DNA of 64,000 bases, from contig JAWNGF010000003.1 of NCBI GenBank assembly GCA_037039685.1, forward strand, positions 3,694,571-3,758,570. Direction: 5' to 3'. Below the pieces are notes generated by a model, which saw nothing but the letters and a program-made list of their open reading frames with translations, was not told where the DNA came from and did not search any database. Positions 37,570-48,876 of the stretch are shown piece after piece. A program made the position numbers and the translations under genes. The stretch is from Ceratobasidium sp. AG-K. Its lineage: Eukaryota > Basidiomycota > Agaricomycetes > Cantharellales > Ceratobasidiaceae. The stretch's first letter is position 1, and each line of letters begins with the position of its first letter.

Positions 37570-40285
37570 TTACTGGGATTCGATGTCTAGAGGGCCAACT
37601 TTGCTCTCCAAAAACTGTCTGTGATTTTGCTTGACCCAGTTAGTGAGGTCTAGATCAATCAGCGCCTTGAGCCTGGATTCTTCAAATGGTAGGCTCTCGT
37701 CCGCTTGTATTGCTTGGACAATGTAGCTGCTTTGGAGGGGGTTAATATTCCATTGCATATACTCAGACGATAGGACGTACACGACGGTGGCTCTGGCCAA
37801 CGGATGCCTGGCTGATCTCATAGACGCGCAGATTTGTGGTAACGCGAGCCTTTGGTTATGCCAAAGAAGATAGGCACGCAGGTGCTGCGCGGAGGGGCGA
37901 GTGGTACCCGGCACGGGGGAACCGGAGTTCCTGGGTAAGGACGGACGGGGTGGAGGCTCGGAGGTCAAGGGGACGTGCGTGAGTTTCTCTGGTTCTGGAG
38001 TTGTATTGGACGTCGGCGTAGACACCATCGAAATGGTAGGCGACGATGAGGCTAGCGAAACTGTTGAGTGAGAATTGGAAGTGCGAGACGGCGGCCACTT
38101 TTTCCCTAGAGCTTCGTTTCCATTGTCTTGAAATGCTTGTCGCCTTGCAAGTACTCGCGTCATCCCTTTGGTTGGAGGCATTGGAATGTTGGGGCGAGAA
38201 AGACCTGTAGCCGGGAAATTGGTTGCATCTGATAGCGAGGCAGACGTTGTTCTGGCTTCGAGCGGGGTTCGAGTGTTGGTTGAAGGGGTTCCCGCGTCGT
38301 AATTGCTTGGGTATGCAACCGGTTCCCGATTGGCGGAAGCTGTGGCTTCTTCAGCAGCAAGAACAGCCTCCCCTCTTCCCTTGACGTCCACTCCTTCGTT
38401 AACACGTCTAACACGTATCGCGGCTCGGGCATCCGCAGACTCTTCTTGCAAGTCCCTCACCAAAGTGGACCAGGGTAGAAGCGACTCGAATTGAGATGGA
38501 GTCAAATTCTGAAGCTCGTCAATGGGTATGGTATCTGGTTCGATTTTCCTTGTGGTCTTTGCAGCTGCACGAAGCGGTGGAGTGGGTTTCGAGATAGCTG
38601 AGGAGCCCCTGGTATGCGGGTCGCCCAACGGGCTATCGTCTGTTTGCCACGGGGCCGGACTAAAAACAGGAATCGTGCCTTCTGAGATTGAGCGAGAATG
38701 TACCATCCGGAGAGCGTGATATAACGCGAGACCAGCGTGTGCGTCATTCGCCGCGTCTGTTTGGTGCGTTAGCGTGAACAAAAGGAAACCACTCGCGCTT
38801 ACATTGCATTTGCTCCGGAGTCAAGATCTGATCCCAGTTGCTAGTTCTTTCGGCCCCTTTGGCCAATTCTTGTCCAAGGTACCTGCGACATAATCGAGCC
38901 AATGATATCAATCTCTTTTCAGAGCGGATGCATTCATCTGATGCACTCTTTCCCTTCCGAGTTGCGTTCGGCACATCTTCCACTGGAATGAGTTCTGTTT
39001 CATCTGCAGCATCGTCTTCCGAGCCGGAGTTCAAAGCCTCGTTGCGGTCAACCAGGACGCTCTTTGATCCATCCTTCTTCACTCCGACGCCGATACTAGC
39101 ACGATTCGACTCCAGGTCATCAATCTTAGTGCCGACTAACCCAATGTCAACGGTCCTTGCTAAGTGAGAGAGCTCCAGAACTCCACGAGCGGTATATTCT
39201 GAACCGAAATCCCTTTGCAGCTTCTTCATGTCTGGACCAATATTTACGCCGACTTTCAATATCGTCCCTGAGGTAACCAAGTCCTAGTTTATCGTTACAT
39301 ACACCACTATAATGAACGCATGAATCACAGGGAGGACGTACCTTGAGCTTGGATGGAGGCGCTGAATAATAGTACTGATCAGAGTAAGAAGGTTGGCGAT
39401 GGGTGCTTACGCTTACATTTCATTGAGGAAACTTGGATGAGTAGGATGTCCTTGTCATCAGATATCTGGGAGAGCATAATTGCATGGAGTTTCACGCTTG
39501 CTTCGGCTCATTTGCTTACTTACCTGTACTAGACCCGTCTTGTTAGCCCGTCCCAGGCGAACAGTCCATTCCATGTCAAATCCCACTACTCCTCTCCAAA
39601 GGCTATCTGGATGCGGATTTAGTCGGTCAATCATTCGCGTAATGGCAGCATCTGCTTGTTCGGCAGCATCCGTAGATAAACGACTAGTTTCGCGAAAGTA
39701 GTGCACACGTTTCACAGGTATCTTGGGCAAGAAGGAAGAGGACACGGTGTGAGTATAGAAAACTAAACCCGTGGGCGCTAGTAGAGGTCCAGGAGAAGAA
39801 GGTTTCGGGAAATGGGTCGGGGGTAGGTTTTGGGGTGGCGAAGGTTTTGCCTCCACAGATAAACTAGCGACAGTAGACATTTGTTGGGTAGAGTTCGATG
39901 CGTTGGGTTGGTCCATTCCACGGCGAAGGGCTTCCATAATCGTGTTTTTGCGCGACTTCTTTCGAGGAGCTAATTCCTGGTCACCCTGGGGATGTGTGCG
40001 GCGAGGAATAGTTGATATAGGCTTGCTACATATCTGCCGAGTCGAATCGAGGACGCAAATAATTCAGAGAATACGTACCGGAGTATGGAGCCATCCAACA
40101 TTTGCTCTAACTGGCCCCTTGTGGGAGATAACAAGGATTTTCTGGTCCACAAGCGTGGTGTTCGGACAATACGGCCAGAAACGCGATGCATAGAGTGGTT
40201 GCCACCAAAGCTTTTGTGCTCCTGCCCACGTGGGCGTGTCAACTCCGAAGTCACGTGTTAGTCGCGTCCAATCCACCCACCTCAC
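37570..40285 (-). CDS. 3'-5' exonuclease of the WRN/RNase D type with C-terminal extension
   Basis: DEDDy-type nuclease. Motif I is in VVGFDMEWTV (DxE), motif II in GVNIGPDMKKL (N-x3-D), and motif III is MQYAANDAHAG (Y-x3-D), restored by an intron at about 38761-38803. After the domain comes a long Ser/Pro-rich region, then a C-terminal helical part (YLLWHNQRLALPQICASMR...LARATVVSYIVQAI) like the HTH found at the end of RecQ/WRN-type proteins; a short intron near 37730-37785 gives this reading. A first exon from ATG 40285 (MRWVDWTRL) splices in phase at about 40079 to GDQELAPRKK. A downstream ATG at 39937 is an alternative start. A further upstream frame from 40604 (MADQQALVTFIRGFGVEQ) could be another 5' exon. 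Stop at 37570. Confidence 0.75.
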
Positions 40286-40923
40286 CTAATTAAAAGGCGC
40301 TGCTCGGCTCGACTTGTAGCACTTCTCTAAAAATCGACAATAGCCCACAGCGAAACTTCCACTGTTGTCCTGCAACCAATGCCTCTACGAAATTTTGGTG
40401 ACGTCGAGAGTATGTTCGTGACCAGTCACCCGAGTTCGTCGGTCTGTGCGAGCCATCTACACACCCGACTTGCAGCAACCCCATAATTATTTTGGGTGGT
40501 CCAATAGATGTAGCAGATAATGCCTCCCAGCTAACCGTCAGCCTGACTATCTGTTCAACCCCAAAGCCCCGGATGAATGTAACGAGAGCCTGTTGATCCG
40601 CCATTCCATCAACCAGCTTTGGATCGCAAGCCATTCTCATCCACCAATCGGAGCCATTGGCGACACTTCGTGGAACTCAGGGTTCTCGGGGTTCTCAGCG
40701 TTGGAACTACTGGCACTGGGCGAATGATGATTCGCCGGCTATTTATGTTACGCTCTTTGGCCCTGATATGGTCAATTATATATGAAATAATCCGGAATGA
40801 GTGGTATGGATTTTAGCACATGCCGTGCGGTTTTACAATCGATGGAATCCTAGCTGTCCTCTTCACTCCGAAAATTCTCTAAATAACACCTGGTCTCAGT
40901 ATCTGCTTTTCACGAGTACTAAG
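40286..40923. other. Divergent promoter region
   Basis: It lies between the exonuclease (-) and the transporter (+). A 117-codon minus-strand frame (40290-40640) begins with a plausible protein sequence and may be an upstream exon of the exonuclease gene. Otherwise no gene is seen. Confidence 0.35.
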
Positions 40924-42971
40924 ATGCCGGGGGCAGACGCTCTCATTTGGGTTTCGGTCAAGCCGCTACTCAAACTGTGAGTCGCTTTGACCTACTATGG
41001 GCGTTGGAGACCTTGCTGATTGTGGAAATATTGTCTCCTAACGAGCGTAGTATCATCACAACATCGTTCGGTTTTTTCTTAACCAAGGCAGACTTGTTTG
41101 GCGCCGTTGCCGCGCGAGGTGCGGGGCAGGTGATACTTGTGAGCATTTACTTGCGTCTCACGACAAGTGCTCACCCGGGCAAACAGAACATATTTGTCCC
41201 TGCACTCCTATTCTCAAAAATCGTCACCGGATTCACGGCGGAAAACATAGTTGCGTTAGGTATCGGTTTATATAGTTTGCGTAGGTGTAGAGACTCAGCT
41301 ACGATTAGGCCCTCTTATTTTGGTCGCATGTATCTATTTGCTATATGGGCTCGTTATAGCTTGGCTTACCAGAACGATATTCTGGGTACCGCGCCGCTTT
41401 CAATACGGCATCTTAGCTGCCGGTGTCTGGAGCAACTGGGGCGACATTCGTGAGTAATGCTCATGGTCAGTCTGTCAATTCCAGAGCAATGACTAAGCAT
41501 ATTCCCATCATCTAGCACTCTCTGTTATTATGTCGATGACTGCTTCTGCGCCTTTTGAAAGTGGTGACTCCGACGTCGCCGTAGCATATGTGTCTGCATT
41601 CATTCTAGTCTCCGTCGTGAGCCTTTACCACGGACATCGTGCACCAGCTCAATGTTTAACGATGTCTTACTAGGTAACGATGTTCCCACTTGGAGGATAT
41701 CTTGTCGTAGCTAAGGATTATGCGGACGGCGTTATGCCGTCTGATGCCGACGACGAGACAACAGCATCGACCGTGTCTGGTCTGACCAAGCGATGGAGCC
41801 ACCTTCGTACGACAATTCGTAATCGAGTAGGGGCGAGGGCCGATCCCGACGTGGAAGGTCCAGTGGAAGGCGAAAAGTCTCAATGTGCTCCCCAGATTGA
41901 GCCGGAGGTAGGTAAATTTTTCATTTAAGCGTTTGCTAAGATACTAGGTCGCGTTCCAGATTGTCGCTCCTCAACCCCGAACTATGACTCGTCATGTTTC
42001 GTTCCATCCGTCAGAGCCTACGGCATATAGTGGTTACGAGGGAGGTAAATCAGCACGGCCAGCGACATCCGAACAGGCCGCACCCGCGCCGACAGCTACG
42101 GCCATCGAAGACCTTGCCTCTGCTATGCTCCGGAACCCAAAAGAGTCGGCGGCTGAAACTGAGCATCCTTCGACAACAAACGTAGAACTGGGTCGGTTGA
42201 AACGCGCACACGTAGCCATTCGGGGATTCCTAATTGCTCTTGCGACTCCTGCGACAATTACCATGGCTGTCTCTTTCGTCGTTGCCCTGGTCCCCACGCT
42301 TAAGGCCCTCTTCATTGCTCCTCCAGTAGGGTCCAGAGTGCATATTTCACCAGCTCCAGACGGGCTTCCTCCTCTCAATATTATACTCGATACAGCAACG
42401 TTTATCGGAAATGCCAGTGTTCCACTAGGGCTTATCTGTCTAGGAGGTGCTTTAGCAAGGTTACAGGTCCCTAAACCAATACATCGTGCGCCACTCAAAG
42501 CAATCGTGGCCTTTTCTATTCTCAAGGCGAGTAGCAATGAAAAGGGTTCGTCCTCGAAGCGTTTGAACTAATATATGCGCATTTGTAAAGATGATTATTG
42601 GTCCTATATTTGGTGTCCTCGTCGTAGAGGCACTGACACATCATACCAGACTTATTGATCCAAACGACAAAGTCCTGCGATTCGTATGTATATATTTTTC
42701 TGGGGTACCCACTGCCACAACGCAGGTACGCCCGTCCTATACATTACTGGTGTATGAATAAAGACACTGAGGAATGCTAGGTATATCTAACTCAAATATA
42801 CTCCCCTGATGGATCGGCACACCATATATCTGCATTTTTAATCCCCCAATATGCCCTGAGTGAGTCGCGGACTTGTTTCATGCGTGCCCATAATTCGGTG
42901 TATTAAAGCATTTGACAGTGTTTGTTACAATGACTTCACTCTCCGCATACACGTTGAACATTCTGTTCTGA
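40924..42971 (+). CDS. PIN/auxin-efflux-carrier-like membrane transporter
   Basis: Integral membrane protein of the Mem_trans family. The start is MPGADALIWVSVKPLLKL at 40924. The second exon encodes FGFFLTKADLFGAVAARGAG. Helices then follow in order: FVPALLFSKIVTGF, PLILVACIYLLYGLVIAWL, FWVPRRFQYGILAAGVWSNWGDI, VAYVSAFILVSVVTMFPLGGY. A long hydrophilic central loop (about 41720-42190) comes next, then ITMAVSFVVALVPTLKALF, NASVPLGLICLGGALARL and the final helices. The end is assembled from short exons and reads AFLIPQYALMFVTMTSLSAY...ILF, stop at 42969-42971. One intron starts with GC (AAG|GCGAGT at about 42526). Substrate unknown; fungal relatives are usually ER or plasma-membrane proteins. 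Confidence 0.85.
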
Positions 42972-43371
42972 GAATGGCCCCCACGGATACGCGATTGAGG
43001 ATGACTAAGTTAGCCAGAGGTTGTGTATTCACTGATAGATTGTAATCCACCCAACCAACGATTGGGCCCTGTTGCGTGTCCTCACAACTGCACCAATAAC
43101 TCATTATCGCACACAAAAGATGTTACTACGACTAGGGTAACCCCAATAGTCGAAATGAAGCGAGTAAGGCCCACATCAATCAATTAGGAGGTGGAAAAAG
43201 TGGAGGGGGACAAAAGCATCGAAAATGACTATGAACATGCAGACAAGGACCTACCTTGATAAATTTATTCATTGATATGATTGAGGGTGGAGCCGCAGTG
43301 ATTGCTGTTACCAATTAAAATGGGCTCAAACGTACGTTGTTCAATAAAAGTGTACCCTAGTTCACGTCACC
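42972..43371. other. Convergent spacer between transporter and pheromone receptor
   Basis: I searched both strands for a short frame ending in a CaaX box, as expected for a mating pheromone precursor, and found none. No gene is supported. Confidence 0.4.
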
Positions 43372-44772
43372 GGAGCGACTGAAGGTCTAGAGTTGGCGCA
43401 CGTAGAAATCCGCAAATCACCCAATTCTTCCGCTCCAGATTCCGCGTCATCAATTTTCGACCCAGCAGCAAGGGTGTTCGTAGTGCCAGGTCGTAGCCTA
43501 GCATTAGCGGCGCTCATCGCTGGGTCGAATGTTGAAATGGCATCATGTCTACGGTGAAACCCTACCAGTTAGTTCATACGTGATAGTTTCTAATACAAAC
43601 GTCAGTTACATTACCGGTAGCGCTGGTGCGTGCTTGCGCCTGATTTGGAAGACATGGACCTTGATCCAAACAAATAGTGTCTTGTACTCTGCCAGTGTTT
43701 CTTGACCAAGCCCAAAGACCCCAAAGAAAAGGACCGAGGTGATCGGAAGAATGTACCAGATCGCGGTGAATACTGTCCAGAAGCGTTCAGGGAGTTCATC
43801 GCGAGGGAACTGTTCAATCCTTGTCCAATTCGTGTGCACGGACTCCCAAGAAGTCCACGGCTGAAGTCCGCCTTGGAGATTGAAGACCAGAGAAAAGAGC
43901 GTCATGACCGTGGCAAATGTCATTTCGGTAATGGACAATGCGACGAGACGGAGATAGCGATCAGTCGTGAGGCCTGAGCGAGAGGGGTGCAGGACTTGGG
44001 GGAACTGCACTCGGCGATGAATGAACCAGCGTAATGCGATGCCTACATGGTGGATCGATTGTTATCACTAGTCAAAGCGTTAGGGTGAAGCGCACCTCCA
44101 TATACCAGCGCGATCAGGGAAACAACCAGTGGAGGAATCATCATGATAAACAAGCCAGGGATAGACACGTGAACAGCCTATGTTACGGGTGGTGAGCAAA
44201 GGCTAAACCGCTGAGGGGGAGCCAAGCACGTACTCCATTGCACCCGAAGTCCTCTACAATATCAAATCGATGGGATTGCACCACATAGTCTACGCTGCCG
44301 TTTCAGCCATTCGTGCCTGGGCCACGCAGATGCAACATACGTAAAACCATGAGAACAATCGGCAATCCCACACACATCTCAAGCTCAAATATCTTGCGCC
44401 GACGCACGTCGCCTGCAACAGGTATCACGCGGCACGGCGAAGCGACCTGTGCGAGATAACGATTGACACACAATATCGACGCGGGGACCCCGATGTTGGC
44501 GCCAATAATGATTTTTGTTGCTGTATGCGGGTGAGCTTCGCGACCTCCACACATGTGGTGGATGGCTACGCACTTATGTCGCACCAAACTTTGAGTCTTA
44601 CAGCGACATTACCAGCCCAGACTATTGAGTTGACACCACGAATGATGTTGCATAAAGCAAGCCACACGACGGCCGCGAGGGTGTTTATATTCCGTGTCCG
44701 CCAGTGCCACGGGAGAGTGAGGAGAACCAGGATAAGGGAAATGAAGCTGACGATCGGGAACTCAGCCTTCAT
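43372..44772 (-). CDS. STE3-type pheromone receptor (B mating-type class GPCR)
   Basis: Seven-helix receptor for lipopeptide mating pheromones. It starts MKAEFPIVSFISLILVLLTL at 44772, followed by the family hallmark PWHWRTRNINTLAAVVWLA and CNIIRGVNSIVWAGN. The next exons have AT..KIIIGANIGVPASILCVNRYL, RRRKIFELEMCVGLPIVLMVL and AVHVSIPGLFIMMIPPLVVSL. TM5-TM7 lie in the last large exon (LVYGGIALRWFIHRRVQF, EMTFATVMTLFSLVFNL, FWTVFTAIWYILPITSVLFF). The cytoplasmic tail appears to continue after an intron near 43550-43610 and stop at 43372 (...RPSVAPVT). Exon edges in the tail are uncertain. Whether it acts in mating or as a non-mating paralogue cannot be told; no pheromone gene is seen beside it. 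Confidence 0.87.
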
Positions 44773-45490
44773 TTAGAATGAACTCAGACGGAGGTACTGT
44801 GGTGGGGTTGCCGAAGAATCTTTGGCGAGTATCATGACTATATAAGCGGGTCTGAGCCGAATTACAGTAATGAACAATGATTACAGAAATCCCAATTGCA
44901 AATATATCACTGATAGTGCACACTTTGATTGCGCCGACAGACGAGTTTCCCGGAGACAATTCTGCCTTACAACTAAAAACATCCTAGTCCAATATCAATG
45001 GTAACATACCTTCTGTATGGAGATGATCGCTGCGCCACTGTTACGCCAGCCTCGTTTTTCTATGGATCGAGAATGGGATAGTAGGCTCACGTGCCAGGTC
45101 CGACCCAGCGGCTCCACACTCATCTTCCTAATTTTCCTCCCCATGCTTCCTGTGCTTCACATAATCTTCCAAACACTGAGCTGGTAATCACCTCAATTGT
45201 TACCTGTACCTTGACCTCTTTCTATTTCCTAGTCAATATCTATGTGGCGCGCGGCGTCGCTGCTGCATTGGTGCACCCAATTGGGTGTGTTTGTGCCGGC
45301 CACTGCGTTGTACCGCCACAATTATGACAAGGTTTCTGCTACTTAGGTGAGCTGGGAAGATCGAGGTCGGGATCAATCTTCCGAAATGGGTAGAGAGAAG
45401 TAGTTAATCTAGTTGATCTAAGGAAAAACATGTCAAAGCAAAGTGCCAAAATCCCACTCGGTCCCTTTTTTTGTGATGAGGCAAGCCCTT
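44773..45490. other. Upstream region of the pheromone receptor
   Basis: No convincing gene. I checked both strands for CaaX-ending short frames and found none with a start codon. A 78-codon plus-strand frame (45091-45327) contains CVV near its end but runs on to PPQL, so it does not fit a pheromone precursor. Confidence 0.4.
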
Positions 45491-46976
45491 TCAGGCGTTT
45501 CCATTGTAGCTGACACATATGAACTCTAGAAACGCCACACCCCATTTTAAGACAGCCGTACAACGTACATAGAATATTTTCTCTCCATCCCAATGTGCAA
45601 CTGGACTAGAACCTCCTTCCTCGAATTTAATCGCAGGGCAAATCCCAGAGAGTTTTTGCTTAGCCACAGAAACAGATTGTGCCCTGCCTTTATTCCGAAC
45701 ATTGCAATTCCAGATAATATGCGTTTTGAACGGATGCCGCTTGACAAAGCGCCGAATAATCTCAATTTCTATAATGTTATTGAGTATGTAGAGAGTTTCC
45801 AGGCCAGGGGCCTGACGACGGGCGCTGCACTCGCACACATCACATGGGGGGCCAAGGTTGCTCGTCCAGGAAAACTGACCCAAATACTAAGCTCTGTAGC
45901 TGGGTTATATGGTGTAACGGCCTATATACGGCCAAGGACTTCACTTGAAGCGCAGCTGAGTTGGCGCCGTTTGGGTATAACTTCGTAATGTTTGACTGCG
46001 CGAAGAACCTAAGCATTCAGTCCGCATAAATTGGCAAAAGCGGACCAGGGAACTCGGGGGAAAACTGAAGCGGCCAGTCATTTGGGGTAAGCAGGTTCGT
46101 AAGGTCATAAAGTCGTTTATGCCCCATCGGTGTGATATTCAGGACCTCTAAAAATGGCAGGTGTACCAGAGTCATGGAGCTAGGACTCCACTCTATAACT
46201 CGAAGCCCGAAGTGAAATACGTGTAGTGTAGGGCAGGAGCTCAACATGTGAATGAGATCAGACTCAGGGATCTTTGCAGCTGGCTTGTGACTAGACGTTA
46301 GCCTCAGTTCGAGTAGGACCCGATAAGCAGCATTTGTCCAAGGAAAATATACCTCATTGAGCCTCAAAACTTTGAGAGGGGATAGTAGTTTTTCAAGTTT
46401 GATTGGGCTAATCCTTAAGGGTAACCCATCTTCGACATCATCTTCATGGTAACCGGCCTGAATGTTGGTGGGGACTATCTCGCTGCCGTCCGTAATCGTG
46501 AGCTCGGTCAGGATCCCAGGGTCACATTTACTGAGCAGACGCACAAGGAGTTCAACATATTCGACAGGGAACCCTTCAGCAGTTTTTGGCAAGACTAACT
46601 CAAAGGATTTTACTCGTGATACGACAGAATCAAGGAAACTAATGAGGGCACAATGGTTATACTTTTGAGGAAACGCCGGCTCATAGATGTGAATGTCCAG
46701 CGGTAAGTGGGACGCTCGTTCAGCGGCGACAAGTGCGCGGGAGTCAAATGCCGGGCTTAGAAAGTGGTAGGGAACATGGTCTATATGTGCCCAAAGAGTA
46801 GATGTGCTGATTATGAGGTCGCGCCAGCGAGAAAAGACATGGGATATAAAGTCAGGGTATTTGGGAAATCTGATGTTTTCGCTGCTGTCTTTCCTAACAT
46901 CGCAGAGCCGTGCGTTAACTGAAAAATATGAGCAAGTATCGCCTAGGTAAGACTCACGAAAGCCTGGCCTAGTCAA
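45491..46976 (-). pseudogene. F-box/LRR-type protein, truncated and probably broken
   Basis: The main frame (46976-46017) has NIRFPKYPDFISHVFSRWRD, LIISTSTLWAHIDHVPYHFL, and repeated leucine-rich segments (LSPLKVLRLNEVYF, LPFLEVLNITPMG). This is the pattern of the large F-box/LRR families of Rhizoctonia-like fungi. An intron at about 46920-46958 (GTGAGT...TTTTCAG) fits. The F-box itself is not found. After the stop at 46017 the protein continues to make sense in nearby frames (MLRFFAQSNITKL, then APGLETLYILNNIIEIEIIRR down to 45491), so a stop plus at least one frameshift seem to cut the C-terminus. It may instead be a shorter live gene with unusual splicing. Confidence 0.5.
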
Positions 46977-47030
46977 GGGACAGACCCAATTGAACCATAC
47001 CCAGTTTTATTTCGGGTTCGTGTAAGACAA

Positions 47031-47520
47031 TTATAGAGGAGAGCGTATGGTCCGGGAAGATAAGGCTTCGGGGGAAACATGTCGACGTTGATAGTAAAAA
47101 GTGAGACAAACCGAGGGATGTTTGTGTTGAGCCATCGCAGCCTGGGCGGCCTTGTTCACTTGACGATTTCCGTGAAAATGAGTCGCGGACACTGCTGTAT
47201 CCTGCGCTGCTTGTACCAAACCGATCCGAGTCTCTAGTTCCTCGATTCGATCCTACAAAATGCAGCAAGTTAGGTTGGACTCTAGTCGGAACTAAGACAC
47301 TTACTCGTAATAGCTGGGTTGGTGTTTTATAATTATCATCTTCGTATTCACATTTCCGATTGGTTGCCGAGTACTCGTAGCATTCGGGCTTGGTCCCGTC
47401 GCACTTCTGGCTCGTAAATTACATAAGACTACTATTCGTGAATTCTAGGCCTGTGTTCTTACTTGCTTTCGCTTTCTGCACACGAGACAGGCGCCACGTC
47501 TTGGGAGAGCCAGCACGCCA
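47031..47520 (-). pseudogene. Truncated Zn2Cys6 transcription factor fragment
   Basis: Three exons give RRGACLVCRKRKQ (47520 to about 47466), KCDGTKPECYEYSATNRKCEYEDD (47406-47305) and the coiled-coil-like start RIEELETRIGLVQAAQDTAV (from 47252), then a stop at 47031. This is the fungal binuclear zinc cluster followed by its usual linker and dimerisation helix. The fifth cysteine is Tyr (CYEY where CxxC is expected), no start Met is seen in frame, and the regulatory domain is missing, so it is most likely a relic. It lies directly 5' of the F-box-like gene on the same strand. Confidence 0.6.
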
Positions 47521-48876
47521 GTCCGAATACTGGTCCCAAGAGGTATTATATCCGTGATGCTAGGGCGTGAAGTCGCCACAGACAAAGTTCTTGAACAATG
47601 TATTTGGACTTGAAGTGTGCTCCAGACACTGGCTCTATAATGCAGTCGTAGCTCTCCACTATAGTATTCAGGGTGGAGCCCAGCTGTGCCGACAAGCTAC
47701 TGTTTGCTTAGGTGAGATATTCGAGTACCCCCAGCGATGAACTACAGCGCTATATAGAGCCAGGATAGTGATGAGCACAAACAGGCCGGTCGGGTGGTGG
47801 AGTATATGGTATGCATGTAGTGTACCGCTATTGGAGCTCAGGTTTATAAACTGCCGGTCTGAGTAAAACGCGTAGTAGCGACAGGGCGGATAACATCTCA
47901 AGCAAATCCGCCGGTTCTCTTTTGGGCTCGTGAACACCGATTTGCTTGTGCGTGCTCGCTTAGGTATAGGAGCACCAATTTCACAGCCACTCGGGTGCTC
48001 CTGAGTGCTCCTTTACCCAAGCGAGCACGTATGAGCAAACCGGCGCTCGCCAGCGTCAGGATTTTGGTGACGATGTCCGCTCCACGTATGTAAATGTGGT
48101 GCCTCTCAGGGTTTCATCGGGCTCAACTTACTCAAGGAGCCATCAGGCCGCCCAAAACGGAGTATACCCCTCAACCCAATGCACTTCTTCGGTGCAATCG
48201 GCCAATTTTTATGCAATATTAAGAGTTCTGTCGACGAAGATGACCACTGCGCTCGCCACCAGCACAACTCTAAGAAGCGTGTATATATGATCGATTAACC
48301 AGAATGATAATTTGCGCAGAGCATTCACCAATACGGCATTTATGACCCTGTCTACTTAGGAGATAGTATTCGTAATCCTACCTTGCAAACACGCCTCCCA
48401 TTTATGTTGCCCAAACAATCCGCGTCAAACAGTCTCTCATAACCGTACCAAGTCAATATATGAGAGCCCCCCTATGAATAGAACGCTGAGAAGAGACCCT
48501 AAACCAATCTGGATCTGTAGAATAATGCCAACTGGATGCACTTGTCTCCCATACACCGCTCCGTGCTCCTTTTTTGTTATCTGGGCGACCTGTCTAGCCT
48601 ACTGGGATTACAAGCATCCCTAGTAATAACTCCCCCATGATCGGCGGAGAAGAGAGGTCGATTCCACAGTTATTACGTTCGCATACATCTCAGTGAACTT
48701 ATTCGAAGTTCGGATCCGTGAACCCCCGGAACGTTTCATTGCAACATCGTGATGAGGCTGACACCAATACCCTAGTAGAAGTGATCAAACGTGTTGCATT
48801 TTCACAATAATCGAAATAACAGTTATGTTACATAGGTACCTCGACAAAAGCCCACACTACCTCTAGGCCGGCAGAA
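47521..48876. other. Gene-poor region holding a long imperfect hairpin
   Basis: No gene is supported. The imperfect inverted repeat at 47940-48040 is described separately. A 89-codon minus-strand frame (47668-47937) contains one hydrophobic stretch but nothing recognisable. Confidence 0.4.
47940..48040. repeat. 36-bp imperfect inverted repeat (hairpin)
   Basis: The left arm (47940-47975) and right arm (48005-48040) are reverse complements at about 28 of 36 positions, including exact CGTGCTCGCTT/AAGCGAGCACG and GGAGCAC/GTGCTCC blocks. The loop is 29 bp. It could be the remains of a foldback/MITE element or a structured RNA. It has no T run that would make it a terminator. Confidence 0.65.

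Noticed and set aside
44830..44900. Minus-strand CSLL-stop that looks like a CaaX end
   Set aside because: The frame has a stop a few codons upstream and no start codon.
45091..45327. Possible pheromone precursor near the STE3 receptor
   Set aside because: The CVV near its end is followed by four more residues before the stop, so there is no CaaX terminus.
48600..48625. CTACTGGGATTACAAGCAT, reminiscent of primate Alu
   Set aside because: A short chance match in an otherwise fungal sequence, with no flanking similarity.
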